From contig NZ_JBDIML010000002.1 of the NCBI RefSeq assembly GCF_039614845.1, forward strand, positions 310,001-374,000: a stretch of DNA of 64,000 nucleotides, read 5' to 3'. Both the position numbers and the translations under genes were made by a program. This document shows positions 7,312-16,012 of the stretch, piece after piece (position 1 is the stretch's first letter; each line of letters begins with the position of its first letter). The notes beneath the pieces were generated by a model. It made no database searches and was not told the DNA's origin. It worked only from the letters and a program-made list of their open reading frames with translations. Source of the DNA: Ornithinibacillus xuwenensis (GTDB lineage: Bacteria > Bacillota > Bacilli > Bacillales > Amphibacillaceae).

Positions 7312-8142
7312 ATGATGAGTCTTTTAACAGTTAAGGAGAATATAAGAATGGAAAACAACGTAAACACGGATACGAATACAATGAATCATAAGGTTGTTTT
7401 TGACACGAAGGAATTAAATCTTTGGTACTCTGAAACACATGCATTAAAGGATATTAATCTGGCAATCAATGAAAACGAGGTAACGGCAATTATTGGTCCA
7501 TCAGGCTGTGGAAAGTCAACCTATCTGAAGACACTAAATCGTATGGTTGAATTAGTCCCTGGAGTTCGTACAACTGGTGAAATAACGTATAAAGGAAAAA
7601 GTATCCTAGATAAATCTTTCCAAGTAGAGGATTTGCGAACAAAAGTCGGTATGGTATTCCAAAAAGCAAATCCATTCCCGAAATCAATTTATGATAATAT
7701 TGCTTACGGACCAAGAATACACGGGATTCGAAACAAAAAGATCCTTGATGAAATTGTGGAGAAAAGCCTTCGTGGTGCATATATTTGGGATGAAGTGAAA
7801 GACCGCTTGAAAGAAAATGCTTATGGGCTATCTGGTGGGCAGCAGCAACGTCTTTGTATCGCTAGAACACTGGCAATCGAACCAGATGTTATTTTAATGG
7901 ATGAACCAACATCAGCACTTGATCCTAAATCCACATTAAAAATAGAGGATTTAGTTCAAGAGCTTAAAAAAGAGTATTCGATTATTATTGTAACGCATAA
8001 CATGCAACAGGCAGCACGTATTTCAGATCGTACCGCTTTCTTCCTAAATGGAGAAGTAGTTGAATTGGATGTCACGGATACAATTTTTACAAATCCAACT
8101 GATAAACGCACAGAGGATTATATCTCTGGTCGATTTGGATAA
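7312..8142 (+). CDS. pstB: Phosphate ABC transporter ATPase PstB
   Basis: A 276-residue ATPase that powers phosphate import. Walker A GPSGCGKST lies near 61-69, the signature LSGGQQQR near 173, Walker B VILMDEP near 193 and the switch histidine in THN near 229. Two in-frame starts each have their own ribosome site: ATG 7312/7315 behind AAGGAGG, and ATG 7348 behind AAGGAG, which would remove 12 residues. The family core only begins around residue 23, so both are possible. Only one pstB is present, and there is no phoU downstream; a terminator follows. Confidence 0.95.
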   Translation: MMSLLTVKENIRMENNVNTDTNTMNHKVVFDTKELNLWYSETHALKDINLAINENEVTAIIGPSGCGKSTYLKTLNRMVELVPGVRTTGEITYKGKSILDKSFQVEDLRTKVGMVFQKANPFPKSIYDNIAYGPRIHGIRNKKILDEIVEKSLRGAYIWDEVKDRLKENAYGLSGGQQQRLCIARTLAIEPDVILMDEPTSALDPKSTLKIEDLVQELKKEYSIIIVTHNMQQAARISDRTAFFLNGEVVELDVTDTIFTNPTDKRTEDYISGRFG

Positions 8143-8188
8143 AAAACAATTTTTTGAATTTCATCTTCCCCCTGATGAAAATATAAAT

Positions 8189-8219
8189 GAAGGACTGGCT
8201 AATCTTATGCCAGTCCTTT
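8189..8219. terminator. Terminator of the pst operon (bidirectional)
   Basis: Perfect inverted repeat AAGGACTGGC (8189-8198) and GCCAGTCCTT (8208-8217) with a T-run after it. It lies between convergent pstB and the chemoreceptor gene. Confidence 0.8.
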
Positions 8220-8246
8220 TCGTATGGAAATGGGTTTTATTACTTC

Positions 8247-9944
8247 TTAATCGATTTCAAATCGCTTCGTGCTCTCAGATAGTGATGTGGAAATAGCTGT
8301 TAGCTTTGCCCCTATCTCATGTGTATGCTCCATTTGTTTTACTTGTCCCTCGCTACTAGCTAGCATTTCCTCTGCGCTTGCTAAGGTTTCTTGTGAAACG
8401 GATAAAAATCCTAATGTTTCTTTTTCTAAAGAAGGAAGAGCACGTTCTAAATCCTTAAGCTCTCCTTGTACACCTTGAAGCTCAGTGCTTACCTCTAGGA
8501 TTTGTTGCATTAATGAATCAATGGATACCTTTGATTCATTGGATTGTGCGAGAGTTGTATTGGTTTTCGTAAGCATTTCTTCAAATTCATCTGTCGCTGT
8601 ATGCGTGATCGTTTCCATTGTTGAAATGGATGCGGTAATTTGTTCTGCCGCACTAGAAGATTGCTGAGCTAGCTTGCCTACTTCATCAGCGACTACAGCA
8701 AAGCCTTTACCAGCTTCACCAGCACGTGCTGCTTCAATGGATGCATTAAGCGAAAGTAGCTTTGTTTGTTCCGCAATTCCTTGTATCATTCCGACAAGCT
8801 TGTTAATAGAACTGGAATAAGCTTGCACCTGTTTAATGGTTTTGGTCAGATGTTCAAAATCGATTTTAAACGTGTTGACAGTATTGATTAATTCGATCAT
8901 GTTTTGTTCACCGTGATGAGCGGAGTCGTTCATGGTTTTAGCGCTGGTGAAGATGATTTCCATACTTTTTATCATTTGTTCGATTTTTTCCTTCATTTCT
9001 CTAAATGATTCAGAGCTACCCTCGGAGCTACTTGCGGTTTGCTCTGCTCCAGCTTTAACAGCATGAATTGCTTCGATAAGATCCTGGCTAGATGCAAGTG
9101 TTCCAGCTGATGAATGCTGGAGTTCATTACCCGTATGCTCTAAATTGACAGTGATGGTCTTGATTTGTTGTAGCATTGTCCGCATTTGATCCATCATCGC
9201 ATGATAGCTTTTATTCAAAGAGGATATCTCAGGAATGTTTGTGTGTACGGTAACGGAATCCTCGCGCAAATCACCATTTCTGACTTTTTTCATTTTTTCT
9301 CTAAGAAGGGTTAGTGGTTTCACAATACTTCGAACAAAGATGATAACAACGATGGTAGCGATGACAATACTAATGGCAATAATACCAAGCATTCCATATG
9401 CCATTTGATTAATGGTGCTCATATAGGATGCGGTAGGAACAACTAAGACATAGGTTCCATTAATCTCCTCCATCACTTGAAAGCTAAATGTATAATCCTC
9501 TCCATTAATGGATCGATGCAATATCCCATTTTCTGTTTCTATTATCTTACTAATGAAGGAGCTTGGAATTTCTGGGAGCTTGTCTTGACTGACACCGAAC
9601 GGGACAACGTTATCCTTTGCTATGTAAAAGTAATCCGACTCAATGCCATCACTTTTAAGCTTGTCTTGTTGGTCACGTATGCTCAATTCTAGCTGCTGCA
9701 TGAAGTATGTATCATCACTGACATATAAGAATTTTAGATTATCTGCTATGTAACCCATTAACTCTGCTTCACGCACCAATCTGTTTTCAATAGACTCTTT
9801 TGTTAAATTACGTGTAATCGTATAGGAGCTAATTCCTACTGCTATAATTGCTATTGTTAGTAATACGATAAAGATGGCTAATAAACGACTTCTAAGACTA
9901 AAATCCCTTTTGTTATGAACTTTTTTCAATGCCTTGCTGCTCAA
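8247..9944 (-). CDS. Methyl-accepting chemotaxis protein
   Basis: A 565-residue transmembrane chemoreceptor. Layout: basic N-terminus, membrane helix about 20-42, extracellular Cache-like sensor about 43-185, second helix about 186-206, HAMP, then a long signalling coiled coil with the hairpin tip ARAGEAGKGFAVVADEV near 405-425. The tip contacts CheA and CheW. The start is TTG 9944 with a G-rich site upstream; no ATG is available in frame. The ligand cannot be predicted. Lying beside pst could be chance, since the genes converge. Confidence 0.9.
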   Translation of the reverse strand: MSSKALKKVHNKRDFSLRSRLLAIFIVLLTIAIIAVGISSYTITRNLTKESIENRLVREAELMGYIADNLKFLYVSDDTYFMQQLELSIRDQQDKLKSDGIESDYFYIAKDNVVPFGVSQDKLPEIPSSFISKIIETENGILHRSINGEDYTFSFQVMEEINGTYVLVVPTASYMSTINQMAYGMLGIIAISIVIATIVVIIFVRSIVKPLTLLREKMKKVRNGDLREDSVTVHTNIPEISSLNKSYHAMMDQMRTMLQQIKTITVNLEHTGNELQHSSAGTLASSQDLIEAIHAVKAGAEQTASSSEGSSESFREMKEKIEQMIKSMEIIFTSAKTMNDSAHHGEQNMIELINTVNTFKIDFEHLTKTIKQVQAYSSSINKLVGMIQGIAEQTKLLSLNASIEAARAGEAGKGFAVVADEVGKLAQQSSSAAEQITASISTMETITHTATDEFEEMLTKTNTTLAQSNESKVSIDSLMQQILEVSTELQGVQGELKDLERALPSLEKETLGFLSVSQETLASAEEMLASSEGQVKQMEHTHEIGAKLTAISTSLSESTKRFEID

Positions 9945-9978
9945 AGTCTAACCCCCATGCAATGATTTTGATAGTAAA

Positions 9979-9987
9979 ATTATACCA
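9979..9987 (-). promoter_or_regulatory. Extended -10 promoter of the chemoreceptor gene
   Basis: TGGTATAAT read on the minus strand gives an extended -10 (TGn plus a perfect TATAAT) about 35 bases upstream of the TTG start. No convincing -35 or SigD-type element is seen. Confidence 0.5.
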
Positions 9988-10140
9988 ATCGAATGTTAAC
10001 TAACTGTAAAGCCAGTGTGAAGATTAGGTATAAAGAAGGAGTTGTTTAGCCTGGATTATTGTTTCGTTTCAATATATTTATATTTACATTAATATAATTA
10101 ATTTTAATGACAAAAAATATTAAATTATTTAAAAATTAAG

Positions 10141-10169
10141 TTTACAAACAGTAAAATAATGTATATAAT
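10141..10169 (+). promoter_or_regulatory. SigA promoter of the DUF2089 operon
   Basis: TTTACA (10141-10146), a 17-base spacer and TATAAT (10164-10169): near-consensus vegetative promoter 29 bases before the first gene. Confidence 0.7.
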
Positions 10170-10197
10170 AAAACCAAATTAAGGAAAGGAATTCACT

Positions 10198-10560
10198 ATG
10201 ACACACGATTTACTTACGAGCTGCCCAGTTTGCAGCAATACACTTACTGTAAAAAGATTACATTGCAATCATTGCCACACAACAATTGAAAATGATTTTG
10301 AGTTCTCGAAGCTTGCCTTATTATCAAAGGAGCAGCTTCAATTTATTGAAACCTTCATTGTTTGTAGAGGGAATATCAAAGAGGTAGAAAAGGAACTTGG
10401 AATATCCTATCCAACAGTAAGAGGAAAGCTGCAGGATGTCATCAGCGCACTAGGTCATGAAGTAGCACAAAAGTCTATAGTAGATGAACGAAAGATTGTT
10501 GGTATGTTAGAGCGGGGAGAAATAACTCCTGATGAAGCGATAAAAATGCTTAAAGATTAA
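10198..10560 (+). CDS. DUF2089 zinc-ribbon/HTH protein
   Basis: A 120-residue cytoplasmic protein. A four-cysteine zinc ribbon (C9, C12, C23, C26) is followed by a helix-turn-helix-like region (GNIKEVEKELGISYPTVRGK, about 60-80) and a short C-terminal SHOCT-like tail (GEITPDEAIKMLKD). This matches DUF2089, a family of probable regulators with no settled function. The start has GGAAAGGA nearby. It heads a tight three-gene operon. The C-terminal tail resembles the N-terminus of the next protein, which may allow them to associate. Confidence 0.8.
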   Translation: MTHDLLTSCPVCSNTLTVKRLHCNHCHTTIENDFEFSKLALLSKEQLQFIETFIVCRGNIKEVEKELGISYPTVRGKLQDVISALGHEVAQKSIVDERKIVGMLERGEITPDEAIKMLKD

Positions 10561-10573
10561 GGGAGGAAGGAAA

Positions 10574-10957
10574 ATGAAGGATGAGATTGCAAAAATACTA
10601 AGTATGATGGAAGAAGGGAAAATTGATGCAGATAAAGCTGCTGAGTTAATTTCACTTCTAAAGGAAAAAGAGGAGAATGGAAAACCTAAGAAATCCCCTA
10701 ACTATCTAGATAAGACATTGAAAGTTCGCATTAACTCGAGTGAGAATGATAATGTAAATGTTAATTTGCCAATTAGACTTTTTCAAGTTGTCTTAAAGAC
10801 AGGGCATGGTATTGCGTCCAATATTCCAGAAGCAGAGAAGTATGTGAAGGATTTGGACATTGATCTTATATTAGAAGCAATTGATCAGGAGCTTGAAGGA
10901 CAAATAGTAGATATTGTATCTGGAAATGGTGATAAAGTTGCCATTTTTATCGAATAG
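10574..10957 (+). CDS. SHOCT-like (YvlB N-terminal type) protein
   Basis: A 127-residue protein. Residues 1-30 form a SHOCT-like helical module (EIAKILSMMEEGKIDADKAA). After a charged linker comes a second domain starting VNVNLPIRLFQVVLKTG and ending in GQIVDIVSGNGDKVAIFIE. The start follows GGGAGGAAGG, 13 bases after the DUF2089 stop. The family is usually found with DUF2089 proteins and is annotated as SHOCT-like; the biochemical role is unknown. The C-terminal domain looks related to the whole of the next protein. Confidence 0.75.
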   Translation: MKDEIAKILSMMEEGKIDADKAAELISLLKEKEENGKPKKSPNYLDKTLKVRINSSENDNVNVNLPIRLFQVVLKTGHGIASNIPEAEKYVKDLDIDLILEAIDQELEGQIVDIVSGNGDKVAIFIE

Positions 10958-10966
10958 GTGACAGGT

Positions 10967-11248
10967 ATGGTCAAGATAACAATAAAATCCAATAAATCGT
11001 TTCGCATCACAATACCCTTACCATACTTCGCACTTCATATTGCTACTTCCATCGTCTGTTCCAATTTTGTATGGAATAAGATTGTGAAAATAGAAGGAAA
11101 TCCCACATCAAGTATATATCCTCCAATAAACAAACAACTTATAAAGCCACTACTAAAGAACACCATAAAAGAAATTCAAACCTACAGGGGAATTACCATC
11201 GTAGAATTAAAGGAACAAAATGGTGCGGAAGTTTTGATTAAGCTTTAA
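10967..11248 (+). CDS. Small protein resembling the C-terminal domain of its upstream neighbour
   Basis: A protein of about 93 residues. I place the start at ATG 10967 (MVKITIKSNKSFRITIP); a GTG at 10958, directly after the previous stop, is the alternative. The pattern FRITIPLPYFALHIATSI, then a helical stretch (IKPLLKNTIKEIQ), then GITIVELKEQNGAEVLIKL lines up with the second domain of the SHOCT-like protein before it. I recognise no named family. It probably arose by duplication and loss of the SHOCT part. It is followed by a bidirectional terminator. Confidence 0.65.
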   Translation: MVKITIKSNKSFRITIPLPYFALHIATSIVCSNFVWNKIVKIEGNPTSSIYPPINKQLIKPLLKNTIKEIQTYRGITIVELKEQNGAEVLIKL

Positions 11249-11287
11249 CGTAATGACTTTCATGAACTCAAGCTTTGAGAGCAATAG

Positions 11288-11319
11288 AAAACAGCAGGAT
11301 TCATATTCCTGCTGTTTTT
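11288..11319. terminator. Bidirectional terminator
   Basis: Perfect 12-bp stem AAAACAGCAGGA (11288-11299) and TCCTGCTGTTTT (11307-11318) with a T-run. It lies between the DUF2089 operon and the convergent MFS gene. Confidence 0.85.
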
Positions 11320-11355
11320 CATGGCTATACGATATAGCTGTATAAAGGAAGTAGC

Positions 11356-12603
11356 TTATTCCTCTGTTGTCTTTAAGGAGCGGAATACAATGAGGAAATA
11401 CAGTGATCCGATTAAATATAACCCCGCTGTAATGGTAAATACGTGAGCGTAGCCCCAATAAGCCCCGTTCAGCATCACGATGGATGTGGAAATAGGTCCC
11501 ATAAATGCCCAGCCAAGCTGAAAAACCATTTGGTTAATGGAGTTAGCTAGTCCTTTTACCGAATCCCCAACCTTAGACATCATTAAGGATGCTTGAATTG
11601 GGTTACCAGCATTCATTAAAGCCTGTCTGAATAAGAAACCAAGGGTTGCAAGTAATAAATTTTCGGTATATGCCGTTAACAATAAGAAGGGAAGTGATGC
11701 AAGCTGTAAGTAAACAACCGCTCGCACCTCGCCAACTTTTTTAACGACTACAGGTCCGATAAACATCGCAACTGCAGTAGCTGCTTGGCCTAAGGATATA
11801 ATGAGCCCGATAACAGAGTTCGATGCTGCAAATCGGTCTGCAAAATATAGGTTCAGATATGGGATAACAAGTCCACTACCAAATCCAATAAGAAGCTGTG
11901 CTACAGCAAATAATCCGATAATTTTAAAGCCAACTTTGTTTGTTTTAAAAAATTCTCGAAATGGTACTTTTTCTTTTTGACTATTCGTCGCTTTCTTCTT
12001 TTCAACCATCTTCATGATTGGGAAGAAGGCTAGTAGATAAAAGATACTACCAATTACTAAGGTATAACGAATACTGGTTAATTCTGAGGTGAAGAGTGTA
12101 AAGAAGTCTGTTAGTGTACCACCTAACAAGCTTCCAACTACATTGGCAGCTGTCATAATTGCAGAATGCAAACTAAATAGATGGACGCGCTGCTTAGGAA
12201 CCGAGTTTTCCGCTAACCATGGAATTGAAGAAACCTGAAGAAATGCTGTAAAGATACCTGCACCAAATCCAGTTAATAACAGTAGAAACTGTAGTTCCAC
12301 AATACTGCGTAGTAGCAGTATTGCCCCTGTAGCGATTACGCCAAATGCCATAATACGCTTACGCCCTAATTTATCACTTAATATTCCTGCAGGTACAAGA
12401 ATAATAGCGGTAGCTAAAGAAGTTAAAGCAATAACCTGTCCATTTACCTCATGGCTCAGTCCTAACTCCTGGATATATATATTATAGATAACCATAAACA
12501 TTCCTAAGCCAATTTGTGAGAAAATATTCGCCCAAATTGCTAGTTTAATATTTTGGTTATAAGTCTTCATTTGTGCAGACCATTCTTTGAAGAATAGAGC
12601 CAT
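11356..12603 (-). CDS. MFS transporter
   Basis: A 415-residue major facilitator superfamily permease with about 12 transmembrane segments. The cytoplasmic loop 2-3 motif A variant GILSDKLGRKRIM is clear near residues 70-85. A basic central loop (EKKKATNSQKEK) separates the two six-helix halves. This suggests a proton-driven exporter, perhaps for drugs or metabolites; the substrate is unknown. The start ATG 12603 has AAGGCGG upstream; an internal ATG 33 bases later is an alternative. It diverges from a PadR regulator, which may control it. Confidence 0.85.
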   Translation of the reverse strand: MALFFKEWSAQMKTYNQNIKLAIWANIFSQIGLGMFMVIYNIYIQELGLSHEVNGQVIALTSLATAIILVPAGILSDKLGRKRIMAFGVIATGAILLLRSIVELQFLLLLTGFGAGIFTAFLQVSSIPWLAENSVPKQRVHLFSLHSAIMTAANVVGSLLGGTLTDFFTLFTSELTSIRYTLVIGSIFYLLAFFPIMKMVEKKKATNSQKEKVPFREFFKTNKVGFKIIGLFAVAQLLIGFGSGLVIPYLNLYFADRFAASNSVIGLIISLGQAATAVAMFIGPVVVKKVGEVRAVVYLQLASLPFLLLTAYTENLLLATLGFLFRQALMNAGNPIQASLMMSKVGDSVKGLANSINQMVFQLGWAFMGPISTSIVMLNGAYWGYAHVFTITAGLYLIGSLYFLIVFRSLKTTEE

Positions 12604-12784
12604 CGTAGTTTCGCCGCCTTTTAATATTTCGTGTCCCTAAGTAATACTACAATCAAATCAAGTAATTGTAAATAAAAAATTGATAAAAGAACGTTAATTT
12701 TTATAAGAATAGAAGGGCTTTAGATTCGTATGTATTTTTAGAAGAATTTTCTAAATATCATTTCCAATTAATTGAATAATTGGG

Positions 12785-12810
12785 TATAATATATCTAAAT
12801 GATATATATC
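12785..12810 (+). promoter_or_regulatory. PadR gene promoter with palindrome
   Basis: A perfect -10 TATAAT at 12785-12790 with a poor -35 is followed by the palindrome GATATATATC at 12801-12810, just before the ribosome site. The palindrome could be an autoregulatory operator, but AT-rich palindromes arise easily by chance. Confidence 0.4.
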
Positions 12811-12825
12811 AAGGAGATAGGTGTA

Positions 12826-13380
12826 GTGAAACGAAATAATCATACAAAGTACGCCATATTAGGGTTACTTGCAACTGGCTTTCACACTGGATACAACATA
12901 AAACAAATGATAGACAATAGCCTGAATCATTTTTGGAAAATAAGCTATGGGCAAATTTATCCAACGTTGAAAGTGCTCGTAGAAGAAGGATTGGCTACAG
13001 TAGAAGATAAAGCACAAGAGGGAAAGCCAGATAAGAAGGAGTATTACCTTACATCTAAAGGAGGGGAAGCTTTACGCAGGTGGTTGGAATCTCCTCTAGA
13101 TGATATTCCGGTTTCAAAGAATGAAGTATTACTCAAGTTGTTTTTTAGCCGAAACCAAACCAATACGCAGACGATTAATCAACTAGAAAGTTATAAGGAG
13201 ATATTAGAAGAACGTTATGCTATTTATTCCGGAATTGAGGAATCCATAAAGTCTCATGACAGTATGGAACCGGATGCGAAATTCTGGTTTTTTACACTCG
13301 ATTATGGAAAAAGAATTACTTCGGCAGAAATCGATTGGTGCCAGCATACGATTCATACATTAATACAAGAGGAGGATTAA
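12826..13380 (+). CDS. PadR family transcriptional regulator
   Basis: A 184-residue regulator. The N-terminal winged helix (YAILGLLATGFHTGYNIKQM, then QIYPTLKVLVEEGL) is typical of PadR, and KKEYYLTSKGGEALRRWL is the wing-end landmark. The C-terminal dimerisation domain belongs to the longer PadR subfamily (Vir_act_alpha_C type). Start: GTG 12826, nine bases after AAGGAG; the upstream ATG has no ribosome site. PadR proteins usually repress a neighbouring detoxification or efflux gene. Candidates are the co-transcribed DUF4188 gene and the divergent MFS transporter. Confidence 0.85.
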   Translation: MKRNNHTKYAILGLLATGFHTGYNIKQMIDNSLNHFWKISYGQIYPTLKVLVEEGLATVEDKAQEGKPDKKEYYLTSKGGEALRRWLESPLDDIPVSKNEVLLKLFFSRNQTNTQTINQLESYKEILEERYAIYSGIEESIKSHDSMEPDAKFWFFTLDYGKRITSAEIDWCQHTIHTLIQEED

Positions 13381-13381
13381 G

Positions 13382-13870
13382 TTGAAAGTATTTTCAGATC
13401 AGTATGTAACGGAAAATGATCAGGATATCGTAGTGTTTCTAATTGGAATGCGAATTAATAAGCGACTTGCAATACGAAAATGGTTTCCAGTCTTAAAAGC
13501 AATGCCCCCAATGATTAGAGAACTACATGAAAATAAAGATGCGCTAGGATTCTTGTCGTCTGAGAGTTTTATTGGGTTACGAACTACGGTGCTTATATCG
13601 TATTGGAAATCCTCGGAGGACTTGTTAGCCTATGCAAGAGGTCAAAAGCACTTGGCGGCGTGGAAGGAATTTAACACCAAGATAGGAAATAATGAAGCGG
13701 TGGGAATTTACCATGAAACCTATGTTATTGAAAAAGGAAAATACGAGACATTCTATCGTAATATGCCACAATATGGACTTGCAAAAGCAATTGGACATAA
13801 ACCAATTACAAAAGATATGAATACAGCGAAAAAACGATTAAATGGTATCTATTCGCATAAAAAAATTTGA
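13382..13870 (+). CDS. DUF4188 (monooxygenase-like) protein
   Basis: A 162-residue protein of the DUF4188 family, with a dimeric alpha-beta barrel monooxygenase-like fold: VVFLIGMRINKRLAIRKW, GLRTTVLISYWKSSEDLLAYA and HLAAWKEFN are family landmarks. The start is TTG 13382, one base after the PadR stop, with GAGGAGG inside the end of padR, so the two are translationally coupled. PadR-DUF4188 pairing suggests induction by a small hydrophobic or phenolic molecule; the reaction is not known. Confidence 0.75.
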   Translation: MKVFSDQYVTENDQDIVVFLIGMRINKRLAIRKWFPVLKAMPPMIRELHENKDALGFLSSESFIGLRTTVLISYWKSSEDLLAYARGQKHLAAWKEFNTKIGNNEAVGIYHETYVIEKGKYETFYRNMPQYGLAKAIGHKPITKDMNTAKKRLNGIYSHKKI

Positions 13871-13907
13871 TGAAAATTTAAATCGCAAGGTAACTGTAAA
13901 AAGTAGG

Positions 13908-13946
13908 AAAACAACTCCAGAATGGTGAATTTGGAGTTGTTTTTTT
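13908..13946 (+). terminator. Terminator of the PadR-DUF4188 operon
   Basis: Stem AAAACAACTCCA (13908-13919) and TGGAGTTGTTTT (13932-13943) followed by more T residues. Confidence 0.85.
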
Positions 13947-14013
13947 ACTGGGCATTTTTTGTAGAATAGTAGATTCCATGTTTAGTAGTAACAATAACGG
14001 TTTCGTTACGTGC

Positions 14014-14073
14014 TTGATTTTATAACTTTCTCTTTATATAATTAAGCTGTACTTAGAATGATAATCATTTTCA
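14014..14073 (+). promoter_or_regulatory. SigA promoter and Fur box of yclNOP
   Basis: TTGATT (14014-14019), a 17-base spacer and TATAAT (14037-14042) form a good promoter. A 7-1-7 Fur box TGATAATCATTTTCA (14059-14073, one mismatch to TGATAATNATTATCA) covers the early transcribed region. Repression by iron-loaded Fur is expected. Confidence 0.85.
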
Positions 14074-14112
14074 ATTAACATTCTAAGAATAAACAAGTTA
14101 TGAGGATTACAT

Positions 14113-15069
14113 ATGAAATTGTGGATGTTAATTAGTTTAGGTATAGTCTTGTCCATTATCTCGTTATTTATTGGTGCTATCGATATTCGTTTAAGTGATT
14201 TGCTAGATTTGGAATCTGATAAGCTACAAATCTTTTTAGTCAGTAGGGTACCACGTTTATTGGCGATTATATTAGCAGGTGCTGGAATGAGTATTGCCGG
14301 CTTAATTATGCAAAGCTTGAGTCGGAATAAATTTGTCTCCCCAACAACGGCAGGGACATTAGATGCGGCTAAGTTAGGAATTATGATTTCGATGCTCTTC
14401 CTTACGAATGTCACGTATACACAGCAAGTCATTTTCAGCTTCGCTTTTGCATTAGCTGGAACATTTGTTTTTATGCAAATTTTAGATCGTATTAAATTTA
14501 AAGATGTCATTTTCGTTCCATTAATCGGAATCATGTATGGGAACATTTTGTCATCAATTACGACATTTTTTGGGTACGAAGCAGACATCCTTCAAAATAT
14601 CTCATCTTGGCTAATGGGTAGCTTTACACTAATTATCGCTGGTCGCTATGAATTACTATATGTAAGCATTCCGGCTGTCATCTTAGCTTATTTATATGCG
14701 AACAAGTTTACCGTTGCTGGAATGGGCGAAGATTTTGCGAAGAACTTAGGGCTAAGCTATAAGGTTGTGTTAAATATCGGGCTAGTGCTCGTTGCCATTA
14801 TTTCGACATCTGTCGTATTAACTGTCGGGGTAATTCCGTTTTTGGGACTAATTGTTCCCAATATCGTATCGCTTTATATGGGTGACAATCTACGAAAAAC
14901 CATTCCCCATACGATGGCACTTGGGGTTGTCTTTTTATTGATATGCGACATTATTGGACGCGTCATTATTCATCCATATGAGATCCCTGTAAACGTAACC
15001 GTTGCCGTAATCGGAAGTGCGATCTTCTTAATAATGCTATTTAGGGGGAGAGCATATGCGAAAAAATAG
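14113..15069 (+). CDS. yclN: Petrobactin-type ABC transporter permease YclN
   Basis: A 318-residue FecCD-family permease with 8-10 transmembrane segments, closely resembling B. subtilis YclN. Landmarks: SRVPRLLAIILAGAGMSIAG near 36-55, NKFVSPTTAGTLDAAKLG near 74-91, and the coupling GMGEDFAKNLGLSYK. It forms the membrane channel with YclO for import of ferric petrobactin or a related catecholate-type siderophore. The stop lies 14 bases inside yclO, so translation is coupled. A Fur box lies upstream. Substrate assignment rests on similarity to yclNOPQ. Confidence 0.9.
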   Translation: MKLWMLISLGIVLSIISLFIGAIDIRLSDLLDLESDKLQIFLVSRVPRLLAIILAGAGMSIAGLIMQSLSRNKFVSPTTAGTLDAAKLGIMISMLFLTNVTYTQQVIFSFAFALAGTFVFMQILDRIKFKDVIFVPLIGIMYGNILSSITTFFGYEADILQNISSWLMGSFTLIIAGRYELLYVSIPAVILAYLYANKFTVAGMGEDFAKNLGLSYKVVLNIGLVLVAIISTSVVLTVGVIPFLGLIVPNIVSLYMGDNLRKTIPHTMALGVVFLLICDIIGRVIIHPYEIPVNVTVAVIGSAIFLIMLFRGRAYAKK

Positions 15070-16012
15070 TTCGAAGTTAGTTTTTCTACTTGTATTGGCC
15101 ATTATTTGTATACTGCTGTATGCGTTTTATGATATAAAAGGTGGCTTTGATTATGCCTTCCCAAGACGTGTTATCAAAATTGCAGCGATGATTGTGACTG
15201 GGATCGCGATATCGTATGCTACCGTTGTATTCCAGACGATCACGCAAAATCGTATATTGACACCATCTGTTATGGGGATGGATTCCATGTATGGAGTTGT
15301 CCAAACGTTGATTTATTTCTTTGCCGGATCGATGTCGGTATGGGTGGTTAATAAATATTTAAATTTTGCAGCAGCAATTATTGCAATGGTTTTATTTGCG
15401 CTTATTCTATACCGCTTCCTTTTCCGTTCCGATAAGCATCCTATTTATCTACTACTATTAATCGGTATGATAATAGGAACGCTTCTAGGGAGCTTTGTCA
15501 CGTTCTTACAAGTATTAATCGATCCGGTAGAATATTTAAGTTTACAGACAATGCTGTTCGCAAGTTTTACAAAGGTTAAAGCAGAGCTGTTATATATTTC
15601 TATTGCAATATTAATTGTTGCGTTTCTGTATGGCTTCCGCATCATGAGGAAGCTAGATGTTATGTCACTTGGTCGTGAAAATGCGATGAACCTTGGAATT
15701 AACTATGACCGTATGGTAATGAATATTTTAATTTTATCGTCGGTACTAATTGCCACATCTACGGCATTAGTTGGTCCTATTACATTTTTTGGATTAATTG
15801 TAGCAAACTTGTCTTATCAGTTTTTAGTTACCTACAAGCACTCTATTTTGATTTTGGGTGCAAGCTTAATTAGTATTATTGCATTAGTTGGTGGGCAATT
15901 CCTGGTCGAGCATATACTTGAATTGCGCACAACATTAAGTGTTATTATCAACTTCATCGGTGGTATATACTTCATTTACTTATTACTAAAAGAAAGTAGG
16001 GCTGCAAGATGA
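15056..16012 (+). CDS. yclO: Petrobactin-type ABC transporter permease YclO
   Basis: A 318-residue FecCD-family permease and partner of YclN. Landmarks: YATVVFQTITQNRILTPSVM near 54-73 and the coupling segment LGRENAMNLGINYDRMV near 203-219. The start ATG 15056 follows GGGGGAG inside the end of yclN, and its end overlaps yclP by four bases (ATGA), so yclNOP is one tightly coupled unit. The order matches B. subtilis. Confidence 0.9.
   Translation: MRKNSSKLVFLLVLAIICILLYAFYDIKGGFDYAFPRRVIKIAAMIVTGIAISYATVVFQTITQNRILTPSVMGMDSMYGVVQTLIYFFAGSMSVWVVNKYLNFAAAIIAMVLFALILYRFLFRSDKHPIYLLLLIGMIIGTLLGSFVTFLQVLIDPVEYLSLQTMLFASFTKVKAELLYISIAILIVAFLYGFRIMRKLDVMSLGRENAMNLGINYDRMVMNILILSSVLIATSTALVGPITFFGLIVANLSYQFLVTYKHSILILGASLISIIALVGGQFLVEHILELRTTLSVIINFIGGIYFIYLLLKESRAAR

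Noticed and set aside
14034..14588. 184-codon minus-strand frame opposite yclN
   Set aside because: Lies over the Fur-controlled promoter and the start of a clear permease gene; no ribosome site, shadow composition.
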